This document shows positions 7,531 through 16,423 of a DNA stretch of 64,000 bases, piece by piece. The notes under the pieces were generated by a model. The model saw only the letters and a list, made by a program, of their open reading frames with translations, did no database searches and was not told the origin of the DNA. Location: the NCBI RefSeq assembly GCF_002160825.1, contig NZ_NFLI01000001.1, forward strand, positions 62,001 to 126,000, read 5' to 3'. The translations under genes and the position numbers were made by a program. This DNA comes from Lachnoclostridium sp. An131 (lineage in GTDB: Bacteria; Bacillota; Clostridia; Lachnospirales; Lachnospiraceae). How positions within the stretch are numbered: the stretch's first letter is position 1; each line of letters begins with the position of its first letter.

Positions 7531-9579
7531 ATGAAAAGAAAGGTTCAACTGAAAGGCCAGCTGAAGCGCTATGTTCAGTGGCCGCTCATATTGAGCGCAC
7601 TGCTTCTGGTGATGAATCTTGCCATGTATTTTGTGTCTGTGCGGGCAGGCTGTCTCATGAGCATATTTCTCATCATTTATATCGTAGTTGTGCTTCTTCT
7701 GTATGTAAAGAACCGTCCTCAGATTTATGGCGAACTGGTTTCCTTTGCAGCCCAGTATGGACAGGTGCAGCGCAAGCTTCTCAAGGAGCTTGCGATTCCG
7801 TATGCGCTTCTTGACGAGGATGGCCGTGTGCTGTGGGGAAATACGGCTTTTTTTGAGGCCAGCGGAAAGGGAAAAAAGAATCTGCGGAAATCCGTTACCT
7901 GGTTTTTCCCGGAATTTACGCTGGACATGCTGCCGGAGGATGATTTTGAGGACAGCAGAATTGTACACTTCTCTTACGCTGACAAGGACTTCCGGGCAGA
8001 TCTGCGCCGTGTTTACATGGATCATGTCATGGACAGCAGCAGCTTTGTGGAGGTCGGGGAGGATGACGGCTATCTGATCGCCATGTACCTGTTCGACGAG
8101 ACAGAGATGAACCGGTATATCCGTATGATCCGGGAACAGAGGCTGGTAGCGGGCCTTCTCTATCTGGATAATTACGACGAGGCGCTGGATACGGTGGAAG
8201 AGGTGCGCCGCTCCCTGCTGGTAGCGCTGGTGGATCGGAAGATCAACAAATACATCGGGGCGTTTGGCGGAATCGTCAAGAAGATGGAGAAGGACAAGTA
8301 TTTTATCGCGGTTCAGGAAAAGGATCTTCCTGTCATGCGGGAAAATAAGTTTGAACTGCTTCAGGACGTCAAGACGGTCAATATCGGAAACGAGATGGCG
8401 GTGACCTTAAGCATCGGCCTTGGCTACAGCGGAAAAACCTTTGCGGAAAATTATGATTACGCCCGCATCGCGATCGATCTGGCGCTGGCAAGAGGCGGCG
8501 ATCAGGTGGTAATCAAGGAAGGGGAAAATATCTCCTATTTCGGCGGGAAGACGCAGCAGGTGGAGAAGACGACCCGCGTGAAGGCCCGTGTAAAGGCTCA
8601 CGCGCTGCGGGAGTTTATTGAGAGCCGCGATAAGGTCATGGTCATGGGGCACAAGCAGTCCGACACGGATTCCTTTGGAGCGGCTGTGGGCATCTACCGG
8701 GCGGCCAGAGTGCTGGGGAAACGGGCGTATATCGTGATCAATGAGGTTACCACCTCTGTCCGGCCTATGAAGCGCTGCTTTGAGGACAATCCGGCTTATG
8801 AGACGGATATGTTCCTGACCAGCGAGCAGGCGCTCGAGATGATAGACCAGAATACGGTGCTGGTCGTGGTGGACACGAACCGGCCCAGCTATACAGAGTG
8901 TCCGGAGCTTCTGTCACGGACATCCACCATTGTCGTGCTTGACCATCACAGGCAGACCAACGAGCAGATCAGCAATGCAATCCTTTCCTATATTGAGCCC
9001 TATGCGTCCTCTGCCTGCGAGATGGTAGCGGAGATTCTTCAGTACTTCGACGAGGGCCTGAAGATTAAGGCTGTGGAGGCAGACTGCCTGTATGCCGGAA
9101 TTATCATTGACACGAACAATTTCACGAGCAAGACGGGCGTCCGTACCTTTGAGGCGGCGGCGTTCCTGCGGCGCTGCGGCGCTGACGTAACCCGTGTGCG
9201 CAAAATGTTCCGCAGTGATATGTCTGAATACAAGGCGAAGGCGGAGACGGTGCGCCATGCGCAGCTTTATCATGGCTTTGCTATTTCTGTCTGCCCGGCT
9301 GAAAGCATTGAGAGTCCTACGATTGTGGGCGCGCAGGCAGCCAACGAGCTTCTGAATATCAACGGTGTAAAGGCGTCGGTTGTCCTGACGGATTATCAGC
9401 ATAAGACGTATGTCAGCGCCCGTTCCATCGATGAGGTGAATGTGCAGGTTCTGATGGAGCGCCTGGGCGGCGGCGGTCATATGAATATGGCGGGCGCCCA
9501 GCTGGAGTGCGGGGTTGAGGAAGCCATTGAGATCGTGAAGCATACGATTGATAAACTGCATGAGGAAGGAGAATTTTAA
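7531..9579 (+). CDS. gdpP: Cyclic-di-AMP phosphodiesterase GdpP
   Basis: A 682-residue membrane protein of the GdpP (YybT) family, which hydrolyses c-di-AMP. Two hydrophobic helices occupy about residues 18-55, followed by a PAS-like region (about 65-170) and a degenerate GGDEF domain (about 175-305) that lacks a GGDEF signature. The DHH catalytic domain begins near residue 366 with GHKQSDTDSFG, continues through VVVDTNRP and VVLDHHRQ, and the DHHA1 domain carries GGGGHMNMAGAQ. All metal-binding Asp/His motifs are present. It is the first gene of the gdpP-rplI-dnaB cluster widely conserved in Firmicutes; the stop is followed at once by the rplI start, so translation may be coupled. Confidence 0.95.
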   Translation: MKRKVQLKGQLKRYVQWPLILSALLLVMNLAMYFVSVRAGCLMSIFLIIYIVVVLLLYVKNRPQIYGELVSFAAQYGQVQRKLLKELAIPYALLDEDGRVLWGNTAFFEASGKGKKNLRKSVTWFFPEFTLDMLPEDDFEDSRIVHFSYADKDFRADLRRVYMDHVMDSSSFVEVGEDDGYLIAMYLFDETEMNRYIRMIREQRLVAGLLYLDNYDEALDTVEEVRRSLLVALVDRKINKYIGAFGGIVKKMEKDKYFIAVQEKDLPVMRENKFELLQDVKTVNIGNEMAVTLSIGLGYSGKTFAENYDYARIAIDLALARGGDQVVIKEGENISYFGGKTQQVEKTTRVKARVKAHALREFIESRDKVMVMGHKQSDTDSFGAAVGIYRAARVLGKRAYIVINEVTTSVRPMKRCFEDNPAYETDMFLTSEQALEMIDQNTVLVVVDTNRPSYTECPELLSRTSTIVVLDHHRQTNEQISNAILSYIEPYASSACEMVAEILQYFDEGLKIKAVEADCLYAGIIIDTNNFTSKTGVRTFEAAAFLRRCGADVTRVRKMFRSDMSEYKAKAETVRHAQLYHGFAISVCPAESIESPTIVGAQAANELLNINGVKASVVLTDYQHKTYVSARSIDEVNVQVLMERLGGGGHMNMAGAQLECGVEEAIEIVKHTIDKLHEEGEF

Positions 9580-10026
9580 ATGAAGGTTATTTTGATAGAG
9601 GATGTAAAGTCTCTGGGAAAGAAGGGACAGATTGTAGATGTCAACGACGGCTATGCGCGCAACTATATTCTTGCGAAGAAGCTGGGACTGGAAGCGACGC
9701 CGAAGAACCTGAATGATTTGAAGCTGAAAAAGGCGAATGAGGAAAAGCTTGCCAAGGAAGCCTACGAAGAGGCAAAGGCCTTCGGAGAGCGCCTGAAGGA
9801 GATGGAGGTCAACGTGACGATTAAGACCGGAGAGGGCGGAAAGATTTTCGGCTCCGTATCCTCCAAGGAAATAGCCCAGGCAGCTTTAGAGCAGCTGGGA
9901 ATTGAGCTGGACAAGAAGAAGATGCAGCTTCCCAGCCCGATCAAGACGCTGGGAACCACGATGGTTCCGATTCGGCTGCACCCGAAGGTAACCGCAGAGC
10001 TGAAAGTGAATGTAAGAGAAGCATAA
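9580..10026 (+). CDS. rplI: 50S ribosomal protein L9
   Basis: A 148-residue protein of normal L9 length. The N-terminal domain opens [21 protein letters not shown] with [19 protein letters not shown], the typical rRNA-binding sequence; a long charged helix (about 40-75) links it to the C-terminal domain. It binds 23S rRNA at the L1 side of the large subunit. The ATG abuts the gdpP stop and is preceded by GGAGAATTTTAA; dnaB begins one base after its stop. The position between gdpP and dnaB is the classic arrangement and removes doubt about identity. Confidence 0.97.
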   Translation: MKVILIEDVKSLGKKGQIVDVNDGYARNYILAKKLGLEATPKNLNDLKLKKANEEKLAKEAYEEAKAFGERLKEMEVNVTIKTGEGGKIFGSVSSKEIAQAALEQLGIELDKKKMQLPSPIKTLGTTMVPIRLHPKVTAELKVNVREA

Positions 10027-10027
10027 G

Positions 10028-11371
10028 ATGGAAGAAGCAATCATCAAGCGTGTCATGCCTCACAGCCTGGAGGCGGAGCAGTCGGTCATCGGTTCCATGA
10101 TTATGGACCGGGAGGCAGTGCTGGTAGCGTCTGAGATTCTGACCGGGGAGGATTTCTATCAGCGCCAGTATGGAATCGTGTTTGAGGCTATGGTGGAGCT
10201 GTTCAACAGGGATGAGCCGGTGGATCTGATTACGCTGCAGAATGAGCTCCGGGCCAGGGATGTGCCGGAGGAGGTCAGCAGCATGGAGTTTGTGCGGGAT
10301 ATCCTGAATCAGGTGCCGACCTCCGCAAACGTAAAGTATTATGCGAATATTGTGGCGGAAAAGTCTACTCTCCGGAAGCTGATCCGCCTGAACGACGAGA
10401 TTAACAATCTCTGCTACGCAGGCACGGAGCCCATGGAAGCAATTCTCGAACAGACGGAAAAGAAGGTGTTCGATCTGGTCCAGAGGCGGAACGCGGGAGA
10501 TTTTGTTCCGATCCGCCAGGTGGTGCTGAATGCGATTCAGAAGATTGAGGCGGCTTCCCGCACAAAGGGAAATGTGACGGGGATCGCCACAGGGTTTAAG
10601 GATCTGGATTACCAGACTTCCGGCTTTCAGCCTTCAGACCTGATTCTGATTGCGGCCCGTCCCTCTATGGGAAAGACGGCTTTTGTGCTGAATATCGCGC
10701 AGTATATGGCTTTCCGCAGCAATGTGACGGTGGCGATCTTCAGTCTGGAGATGTCCAAGGAGCAGCTGGTGAACCGTCTGCTCTCGATGGAGTCAGGCGT
10801 GGATGCGCAGAAGCTCCGAAATGGAAACCTGACAGATTCCGACTGGGAGCGGCTGGTGGAGGGCGCCGAGGGGGTAGCCTCCTCGAACCTGATTATCGAC
10901 GATACGCCAGGCATCACGCTGGCGGAGCTGCGCTCCAAATGCCGGAAATACAAGCTGGAAAATCATCTGGGGATTGTCATGATCGACTACCTGCAGCTGA
11001 TGTCAGGCGGTGGAAGAGGATCCGAATCGAGGCAGCAGGAGATCTCGGACATTTCCCGCGGCCTGAAGAGTCTTGCCAGAGAGCTGAATGTGCCTGTGGT
11101 GGCGTTGTCGCAGCTGAGCCGTGCCGTGGAGCAGCGTCCCGAGCACAGGCCGATGCTTTCAGACCTGCGTGAATCGGGAGCCATCGAGCAGGATGCCGAC
11201 ATGGTGATGTTCCTGTACCGGGATTCCTATTATAATAAAGATACGGAGCTGAAGAATCTTGCGGAGGTCATCGTGGCGAAGCAGAGAAACGGCCCTATCG
11301 GAACGATCAATCTGCTCTGGATGCCGGAGTACACCACATTTAAAAACTTTAAGCCGGGCCCTCCGGTGTAG
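10028..11371 (+). CDS. dnaB: Replicative DNA helicase DnaB
   Basis: A 447-residue hexameric replicative helicase (called DnaC in Bacillus). The N-terminal helical collar domain opens with MPHSLEAEQSVIGSM. The RecA-like motor holds Walker A ARPSMGKTAF near residue 210, Walker B in IVMIDYLQLM, and the C-terminal DLRESGAIEQDADMV motif with the arginine-finger region. It unwinds the fork 5' to 3' and would be loaded by the DnaD and DnaI-like proteins encoded at about 26.4-28.4 kb on the other strand. It is the last gene of its operon, followed by a stem-loop. Confidence 0.97.
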   Translation: MEEAIIKRVMPHSLEAEQSVIGSMIMDREAVLVASEILTGEDFYQRQYGIVFEAMVELFNRDEPVDLITLQNELRARDVPEEVSSMEFVRDILNQVPTSANVKYYANIVAEKSTLRKLIRLNDEINNLCYAGTEPMEAILEQTEKKVFDLVQRRNAGDFVPIRQVVLNAIQKIEAASRTKGNVTGIATGFKDLDYQTSGFQPSDLILIAARPSMGKTAFVLNIAQYMAFRSNVTVAIFSLEMSKEQLVNRLLSMESGVDAQKLRNGNLTDSDWERLVEGAEGVASSNLIIDDTPGITLAELRSKCRKYKLENHLGIVMIDYLQLMSGGGRGSESRQQEISDISRGLKSLARELNVPVVALSQLSRAVEQRPEHRPMLSDLRESGAIEQDADMVMFLYRDSYYNKDTELKNLAEVIVAKQRNGPIGTINLLWMPEYTTFKNFKPGPPV

Positions 11372-11429
11372 ACAAGGCCGGGGCAGGTTAAGGCCTCTGG
11401 AAAAAGCGGTCAGAAGCGGAATATCAGGC

Positions 11430-11471
11430 GCTGTCCTTCACAGGAATTGTGAGGGGCAGCGTAAAATTTTA
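11430..11471 (+). terminator. Probable terminator after dnaB
   Basis: GCTGTCCTTCACA (11430-11442) pairs with TGTGAGGGGCAGC (11448-11460), 13 bp including G-U pairs, followed by an AT-rich TAAAATTTTA rather than a clean T-run. Confidence 0.5.
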
Positions 11472-11493
11472 TGTAAAATCTTTTTCAAACCTA

Positions 11494-11521
11494 TTGTAAA
11501 TAATTGTAAACCTGTTATAAT
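11494..11521 (+). promoter_or_regulatory. Promoter of the MerR-like gene
   Basis: TTGTAA (11494-11499), 16-bp spacer, TATAAT (11516-11521), 42 bp before the start codon. Confidence 0.6.
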
Positions 11522-11562
11522 AACGATATGGAAATAATATACATAATTTGGAGGAGATATGG

Positions 11563-12159
11563 ATGAGTGACGTACGGTATATGATTTCCGACGCATCGAA
11601 GCTGGTGGATGTAGAAGCGCATGTACTCCGCTATTGGGAGGAAGAGCTGGAGCTTCCCATCGGGCGCAATGAGATGGGCCACCGTTATTATACAGAAGAG
11701 GATATCCGGCTGTTCCGGCATATCAAGGAGCTGAAGGACCGGGGCGTGCAGCTGAAGGCTGTGAAGATGCTGCTTCCGGACCTGGAAAAGGGAGATTCGG
11801 AGATCACGCACCTCCTTGCCCGTGTGGACAAGCTGCCGCTGCCGGCGGAAAGCCAGAGTGCCGCCCGGGAGGAAAAGATGCACCAGTTCCAGTGTATCAT
11901 GAGCCGGCTGATTTCGGAAGCGCTTGAGGATCATACGGAGAAGATGGGGGCAGAGATAGGAACCCAGGTCAGCGGCCAGGTGATCAAGGAGATGGATTAC
12001 CTGCTCCGGATGAAGGAGGAACGGGAGGATGAACGCTTCCGCCGCCTGGACGAGGCGATCCGAAGCTCCCAGAAGGCCCGGAAGGAACGGGCTCTCCTGG
12101 GCGGAGAGGAGAAGAAAAAGCGAGGCTTTTTCAGACAGAAAAAAGGACAGACCATATAG
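11563..12159 (+). CDS. MerR-type helix-turn-helix protein
   Basis: A 198-residue protein. Residues 1-70 are a MerR-type winged helix: YMISDASKLVDVEAHVLRYW is the first HTH and GHRYYTEEDIRLF the wing and second helix. The rest is a highly charged helical region (about 100-180) that ends in a very basic tail (KKKRGFFRQKKGQTI). No metal-binding cysteines are seen, so it is not a classical metal sensor. The layout resembles RacA-like chromosome-associated MerR proteins. The ATG at 11563 follows GGAGGAG with good spacing; an in-frame TTG at 11548 is less likely. It has its own promoter, and its stop falls inside the loop of the shared terminator. Confidence 0.75.
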   Translation: MSDVRYMISDASKLVDVEAHVLRYWEEELELPIGRNEMGHRYYTEEDIRLFRHIKELKDRGVQLKAVKMLLPDLEKGDSEITHLLARVDKLPLPAESQSAAREEKMHQFQCIMSRLISEALEDHTEKMGAEIGTQVSGQVIKEMDYLLRMKEEREDERFRRLDEAIRSSQKARKERALLGGEEKKKRGFFRQKKGQTI

Positions 12160-12172
12160 GCCTGTCCTTTTT
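12140..12172. terminator. Bidirectional terminator between MerR-like gene and ferredoxin
   Basis: AAAAAGGACAG (12140-12150) and CTGTCCTTTTT (12162-12172) form an 11-bp stem with A-run and T-run on the two sides. It would stop both the rightward MerR-like transcript and the leftward ferredoxin transcript. Confidence 0.8.
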
Positions 12173-12207
12173 GTCTGCACTTTTGGTGTAAACGCCGTTT
12201 TCGCTGA

Positions 12208-12378
12208 TTACTCTGCGCTGATCGCGTTGTTCGGACATTCTGCCTCGCAGGTTCCGCAGTCAAGGCATGCGTCTGCATCGATTACGTACTTGCCGTCGCC
12301 TTCGCTGATAGCCTCTGCCGGGCATACCTCTGCGCATGCGCCGCAGCTTACACAGTCGTCATTGATTACATAAGCCAT
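12208..12378 (-). CDS. 2[4Fe-4S] ferredoxin
   Basis: A 56-residue clostridial-type ferredoxin with two cluster-binding motifs, CVSCGACAEVCP and CLDCGTCEAECP, each CxxCxxCxxxCP. It is a low-potential soluble electron carrier, for example for pyruvate:ferredoxin oxidoreductase or hydrogenase partners. The frame continues upstream, but the ATG at 12378 starts exactly at the family N-terminus (MAYVINDDC) and is preceded by a strong AGGAGGA, so the longer version is rejected. It is monocistronic, with its own promoter and the shared terminator. Confidence 0.96.
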   Translation of the reverse strand: MAYVINDDCVSCGACAEVCPAEAISEGDGKYVIDADACLDCGTCEAECPNNAISAE

Positions 12379-12521
12379 GATGTAAAATCCTCCTTTTTTA
12401 TTCTCCTGCCGGAAGCTATCCTTCGATATCTTCGTCCCGCAGGTAATTTTATGTGTTATGATACTTCCTTCTGCCGGCACGGGTGAACGCTTTTGTCGGC
12501 TAAAGGGATGTTTACAGGTGT

Positions 12522-12550
12522 ATTTTATAATAAATGTGAGAATTATACAA
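12522..12550 (-). promoter_or_regulatory. Ferredoxin promoter
   Basis: Read on the minus strand: TTGTAT (12550-12545), 17-bp spacer, TAAAAT (12527-12522). It leaves a leader of about 140 bases. Confidence 0.5.
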
Positions 12551-12731
12551 GTGAAAAATATGTAAACAGGGGATTGTACGTGAAGATGTACAAAGCGCCG
12601 GGCAGCTTTTTCTATTATCAGAGATCAGGCTCCCGGGAACAGGCAGCGGAACGAAAGCCGGAGTATTGATGAGTTCTGAGGAGCAGAAAGGAAATGCAGA
12701 CAGGAAAATGCACAGATCCTGTATGAATTCC

Positions 12732-12760
12732 TTGCAAATTACTCGGAATTAGATTATAAT
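12732..12760 (+). promoter_or_regulatory. Promoter of the DUF1858 gene
   Basis: TTGCAA (12732-12737), 17-bp spacer, perfect TATAAT (12755-12760). Confidence 0.7.
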
Positions 12761-12876
12761 AAACCATGCGAATATGCAGATACTATTCCATACCGGAGGC
12801 ATAGCGCCGGTCCCGCGGAGTGATTGGCTCTCTGCGCGCGGACGCGAAGCAAAGATAGATAAAGGAGGAGTTTCAA

Positions 12877-13080
12877 ATGGCACAGGTAACAAAGGATATG
12901 CTGATTGCAGACGTTCTTAAGGTCAATGAAAATATGGCGAATATCCTGATGCGGGAAGGTATGCACTGCATCGGCTGCCCTGCGCATCAGTTTGAGAGTC
13001 TGGGCGAGGCGGCCATGGTTCATGGCATCGATCCGGATACGCTGGTAGCGAGACTGAACGCGTTCCTGGAGGCAGTATAG
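12877..13080 (+). CDS. DUF1858 domain protein
   Basis: A 67-residue protein that is entirely one DUF1858 domain. It shows the family pattern of an N-terminal helix (DMLIADVLKVNENMANIL), the CIGCPAHQFESLGEAA core with CxxC, and a C-terminal LVARLNAFL helix. These proteins occur alone or fused to hybrid-cluster and redox proteins in anaerobes; the CxxC suggests metal or redox chemistry, but the function is not established. A strong AAAGGAGGAG site precedes the ATG and a near-perfect terminator follows, so it is a stand-alone, probably well expressed gene. Confidence 0.85.
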   Translation: MAQVTKDMLIADVLKVNENMANILMREGMHCIGCPAHQFESLGEAAMVHGIDPDTLVARLNAFLEAV

Positions 13081-13140
13081 GCTTTCAGCGCGAATGGGAA
13101 TAGAGGGCAGGCCTTAAGAAAAGGCATGGCAGAAAAGATA

Positions 13141-13172
13141 AAAAAGAGTTCCGTGGCCGGAACTCTTTTTTT
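13141..13172. terminator. Terminator between the DUF1858 gene and mecA
   Basis: A perfect 13-bp stem, AAAAAGAGTTCCG (13141-13153) with CGGAACTCTTTTT (13158-13170), loop TGGC. The A-run and T-run allow use on both strands. Confidence 0.9.
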
Positions 13173-13220
13173 GTACGCTGTATCTATTCTTTGCCGATCT
13201 CTGCTGCTGAGCGCTGCCGC

Positions 13221-13964
13221 TTACAGAAGTGCGAGCTTCTGCAGCGCTTCCTTTCTGACCATGGCTTCTTCATGCTCATCCAGATAAGCCTCGCCGGCGG
13301 AAGAGTACTTTCCGCTGGTGCCATATTCAGAAAGAATATTTGCAATCTTATTGAATTCCTCAGGACTGTGCCCGCTTTTGCGAATCACCAGGCAGTAGCT
13401 GCCGTCCCTGGAGAGACGGTACAGGGAATTGTATCCCTTGTAGTAGCCCCGAAGCACATGGGCGGCCGAGATGACCGTGTCCAGGTTCGGGAAGAAATAC
13501 ATGCGGGTCAGGTCCAGCTCCGACGCCAGGGAGGCGGCCTCCTCGGCCTGCTCCTCCTTGCTGCTGCCTTCCTTCAGATGGCGGTCGATCAAACGGCGGA
13601 ACATATCCAGCACATTGTCGGCGCCCTCAGGAAGAAGGCCATTCAAATCGCCTGCCTCGTCACCGGAGGCTTCTCCGCCCGGGGCGAACTTGGAAAATCT
13701 CGTATCCAGCTCCTCGGGATCCTCTACCTTGGTGATAATCAGAACGATGCATTCATTGGGAAGCGGTATCGCCTCTATCATCAACGGGATATTATCAGCT
13801 TCAAAACCGAATTCAATGGCTGCCTGCTGCATCATATCCCGAAACAGCTCTTTTGCCTTTTCCGTGCCATAGGCCAGCTCACTCAGCTTGATCTGGCGGT
13901 TGGCCAGGTCGTCCCTGGTCAGGGTACAGCGTATTTGGTTGTCATTCAGTTTTTCTATTCTCAT
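13221..13964 (-). CDS. mecA: Adaptor protein MecA
   Basis: A 247-residue MecA-family adaptor. The N-terminal substrate-binding domain is MRIEKLNDNQIRCTLTRDDL to about residue 85; an acidic, low-complexity linker (about 90-135) follows; the C-terminal domain (LTRMYFFPNLDTVISAA to EYG) is the part that docks on the ClpC ATPase. In Bacillus it delivers ComK and other substrates to ClpCP. The frame extends five residues upstream (MDVRI), but the ATG at 13964 follows TGAGGATT and matches the family start. It converges on the DUF1858 gene. Confidence 0.88.
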   Translation of the reverse strand: MRIEKLNDNQIRCTLTRDDLANRQIKLSELAYGTEKAKELFRDMMQQAAIEFGFEADNIPLMIEAIPLPNECIVLIITKVEDPEELDTRFSKFAPGGEASGDEAGDLNGLLPEGADNVLDMFRRLIDRHLKEGSSKEEQAEEAASLASELDLTRMYFFPNLDTVISAAHVLRGYYKGYNSLYRLSRDGSYCLVIRKSGHSPEEFNKIANILSEYGTSGKYSSAGEAYLDEHEEAMVRKEALQKLALL

Positions 13965-14005
13965 AATCCTCACATCCAAATCTGCAAATCAACTGGTTCT
14001 TTTCT

Positions 14006-14034
14006 ATTATATACATTTTTGAAAGTATATACAA
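14006..14034 (-). promoter_or_regulatory. mecA promoter
   Basis: On the minus strand TTGTAT (14034-14029), 17-bp spacer, TATAAT (14011-14006), about 42 bp before the mecA start. Confidence 0.65.
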
Positions 14035-14115
14035 TATTTAAACGGAAGTCAATACGTGAAAAATGCCAATTTTTTATAAAGATTTTATAAACAAAAAATG
14101 AAATTTCAGGAAGGC

Positions 14116-14145
14116 TTGCAATTTTCTTCCAGCCTGTTCTATAAT
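14116..14145 (+). promoter_or_regulatory. Promoter upstream of the GH18 gene
   Basis: TTGCAA (14116-14121), 18-bp spacer, perfect TATAAT (14140-14145). Start of transcription here would give a leader of about 375 bases. Confidence 0.6.
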
Positions 14146-14528
14146 AAAAAAGAAGAAGCCGCCGAAGGAAAGGAGGCGGATCCAGATCTGTTTTCCGGCC
14201 ATGCCGGATGTTTCACGCCTGTGTAAGCCAGGCTGTTCTTAAGCTTCATTCACCATATCGGTGGGATTTCCACAATTGCCACGATTGTCAGAGAAAATAT
14301 TTTAAAAAGAATAAGGCGGCTTTTTCGGATAATATATCACGCGCTCCTTTTGGAGGAAACGGACAGGCTGCGGCTTTTGACTTTATGTAACCGGGTGAGG
14401 CCCCTCCGAGCCGGGCAGAGCAAAAAGCCGCGGCCCTCCTATGGAAGGCTGGTGTGTAAAAATGTCGAAAACAGGGGTGACGTACCGCGGAAATTCTGTT
14501 ATGATAATGGAAACAGGAGGATTCTGCA
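14146..14528 (+). other. Long, apparently structured 5' leader of the GH18 gene
   Basis: No gene with a ribosome site before 14529. GCGGCTTTT (14370-14378) can pair with AAAAGCCGC (14423-14431), enclosing a GC-rich smaller stem. It does not match a riboswitch class I can recognise by eye. Confidence 0.35.
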
Positions 14529-16319
14529 ATGACAGCAAAAAAACGAAGGAAAAAGAGAAGAACGCAGGTAAACAGACGGATAGCGCCTGTTCTGGCAGCA
14601 GTGCTGCTGATCATTGCCGTGCTGGCTTGTATGTTTATCAGCTATCTGATAGAAAAATACAGCCCGTCCAAGGAGCGCATGGCGTGGACGGAATATTATT
14701 CTGTGTCAGGAGAAGATGAAGTAGCAGTGATCCTGAACAATGAGCTGACAGATATCAAGGGACGGATGATTGACGGGGAAGTGTACGTAACGACGGATAC
14801 GCTGTATGATTATCTGAATGAGAGATTCTACTGGGATCAGGCGGAGAATCTGCTGCTGTACACGACGCCTACGGAGGTGATCACAGCTGCTGTGGGAAGC
14901 GCTGCCTATTCCGTGGGAAGCCAGAGCTACACAGAGGATTACGTTCCGGTGAAGGTGGACGGAGACACGGCATATGTGGCGCTGGCGTATATTCAGAAGT
15001 ACACGGGCCTTCAGTACGAGGTGATGACGGATGAGGTGAACCGTGTCAATCTTACGACCGAGTTCGGCACAGTGGATACGGTTACGGTAAAGAGAAATGC
15101 CCAGGTCCGTTACCGTGCGGGCATCAAGAGCCCGATTCTGACGGATGTGGCGAAGGGGGATGTGCTCTACGTGCTTCCGGAGGAGGAGGATGTGGGAGAA
15201 TGGACGAAGGTGCGTACGTCCAATGGCTTTATTGGCTACATCCGCAACAGGTTTCTGGGGGAGGCAGGACAGGAGACGCTGACCTCCAACTATGAAGAGC
15301 CGGTTTATACGAACATCTCAAAGGATTACACGATCAACATGGCCTGGCACCAGGTGACAAACTCTGACGCCAACAGCAATGTGCTGGAGATGATAGCAAA
15401 CACAAAGGGCCTGACGACGATTTCGCCCACCTGGTTTTTCCTGAGCGATAACGAAGGAAATATCGAGTCCCTGGCGAGCCAGACCTATGTGAATTACTGC
15501 CATCAGAACAATATTGAGGTCTGGGCCCTGGTAGAAGACATCAAATACAAGGATACGATACTGGACTATGAGATTCTCTCCAGGACGTCTTCGCGCCAGC
15601 GGCTGGTGAACAATCTGATTGCCAGAGCGATTGAATTTGATTTGGACGGGCTTAATATTGATTTTGAATATATCAATCAGGATTCCGCGAAGGCTTATCT
15701 GCAGTTCCTGCGCGAGCTGTCCATCAAGTGCCGCCAGAATGGGATTGTGCTTTCCGTGGACAATTACCGCCCGGCAGATCACAATGCGTTTTATGACCTG
15801 GAGGAGCAGGGCACGGTGGTAGACTATGTGATTCTCATGGGCTATGATGAGCATTATGCCGGTTCTGAGACGGCAGGAAGCGTGGCCAGCATCAACTGGG
15901 TGCGCGAGGGCATTGAGCTGGCGCTGGAGCAGGTTCCGGCTGAAAAGCTCATCAACGCGGTGCCCTTCTATACGCGGCTCTGGGAGGAACGGCCTCTGAC
16001 GGAGGAGGAGCTGGCAGAGCTGTCAGCCACGGATACAAGCACTCAGGTCAAGGTGTCCAGCAAAGCGTACGGCATGGATGCTATTGATGAGGTTCTGGCG
16101 GCGAACGGAGCAGAGAAGACCTGGGATGAGACCTCAGGCCAGTATTACGCTGAGTACACAGCGGACGGAAATACCTACAAGGTATGGCTGGAAGAGGAGG
16201 AGTCCATAGCGCTGAAGGCGTCTCTGATCAAGGAATACAATCTGGCAGGCATCTCGGCATGGAAGCTGGGCTTCGAGCGTCAGGATATCTGGGATGTGAT
16301 TCTGCGGTATGTCAATTAA
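14529..16319 (+). CDS. Membrane-anchored GH18 glycosidase with SH3-like domain
   Basis: A 596-residue cell-wall protein. A very basic N-terminus leads into one hydrophobic segment (about 19-41), read as a signal anchor. Residues about 55-165 look like the copper-amine-oxidase-N-type stalk domain common in clostridial wall proteins. A bacterial SH3 domain (about 175-240, VRYRAGIKSPILTDV) follows. The C-terminal half is a GH18 barrel with DGLNIDFEY, the DxxDxDxE-type catalytic signature, acid Glu380, and substrate-site VILMGYDEHY. Relatives include spore and wall N-acetylglucosaminidases such as SleL/YaaH. The ATG follows CAGGAGG. The amidase downstream points to joint peptidoglycan remodelling. 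Confidence 0.88.
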   Translation: MTAKKRRKKRRTQVNRRIAPVLAAVLLIIAVLACMFISYLIEKYSPSKERMAWTEYYSVSGEDEVAVILNNELTDIKGRMIDGEVYVTTDTLYDYLNERFYWDQAENLLLYTTPTEVITAAVGSAAYSVGSQSYTEDYVPVKVDGDTAYVALAYIQKYTGLQYEVMTDEVNRVNLTTEFGTVDTVTVKRNAQVRYRAGIKSPILTDVAKGDVLYVLPEEEDVGEWTKVRTSNGFIGYIRNRFLGEAGQETLTSNYEEPVYTNISKDYTINMAWHQVTNSDANSNVLEMIANTKGLTTISPTWFFLSDNEGNIESLASQTYVNYCHQNNIEVWALVEDIKYKDTILDYEILSRTSSRQRLVNNLIARAIEFDLDGLNIDFEYINQDSAKAYLQFLRELSIKCRQNGIVLSVDNYRPADHNAFYDLEEQGTVVDYVILMGYDEHYAGSETAGSVASINWVREGIELALEQVPAEKLINAVPFYTRLWEERPLTEEELAELSATDTSTQVKVSSKAYGMDAIDEVLAANGAEKTWDETSGQYYAEYTADGNTYKVWLEEEESIALKASLIKEYNLAGISAWKLGFERQDIWDVILRYVN

Positions 16320-16377
16320 ATACGGTTCTGCATTGGAACTGCAGTAAACAGGCTGAATCCAGACAGAATGAAATGGG

Positions 16378-16423
16378 AAAATCCGCCATATATTTTCAGT
16401 AAGGAAGATATGGCGGATTTTTT
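16378..16423 (+). terminator. Terminator-like hairpin abutting the amidase start codon
   Basis: AAAATCCGCCATAT (16378-16391) pairs with ATATGGCGGATTTT (16408-16421), 14 bp, and a run of six Ts ends at 16423, directly before the ATG at 16424. It can terminate the GH18 transcript and would also sequester the region in front of the amidase. Confidence 0.7.

Larger units (their letters stand above)
12379..12876. other. Divergent intergenic region with two promoters
   Basis: Nearly 500 bp between the ferredoxin and the DUF1858 gene, transcribed away from each other. A promoter for each direction is visible (12522-12550 minus, 12732-12760 plus). No coding stretch with a ribosome site was found between them. 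Confidence 0.5.

Noticed and set aside
12553-12669. Short open frames of about 30 codons in the ferredoxin-DUF1858 intergenic region
   Set aside because: No ribosome site and no protein-like composition.
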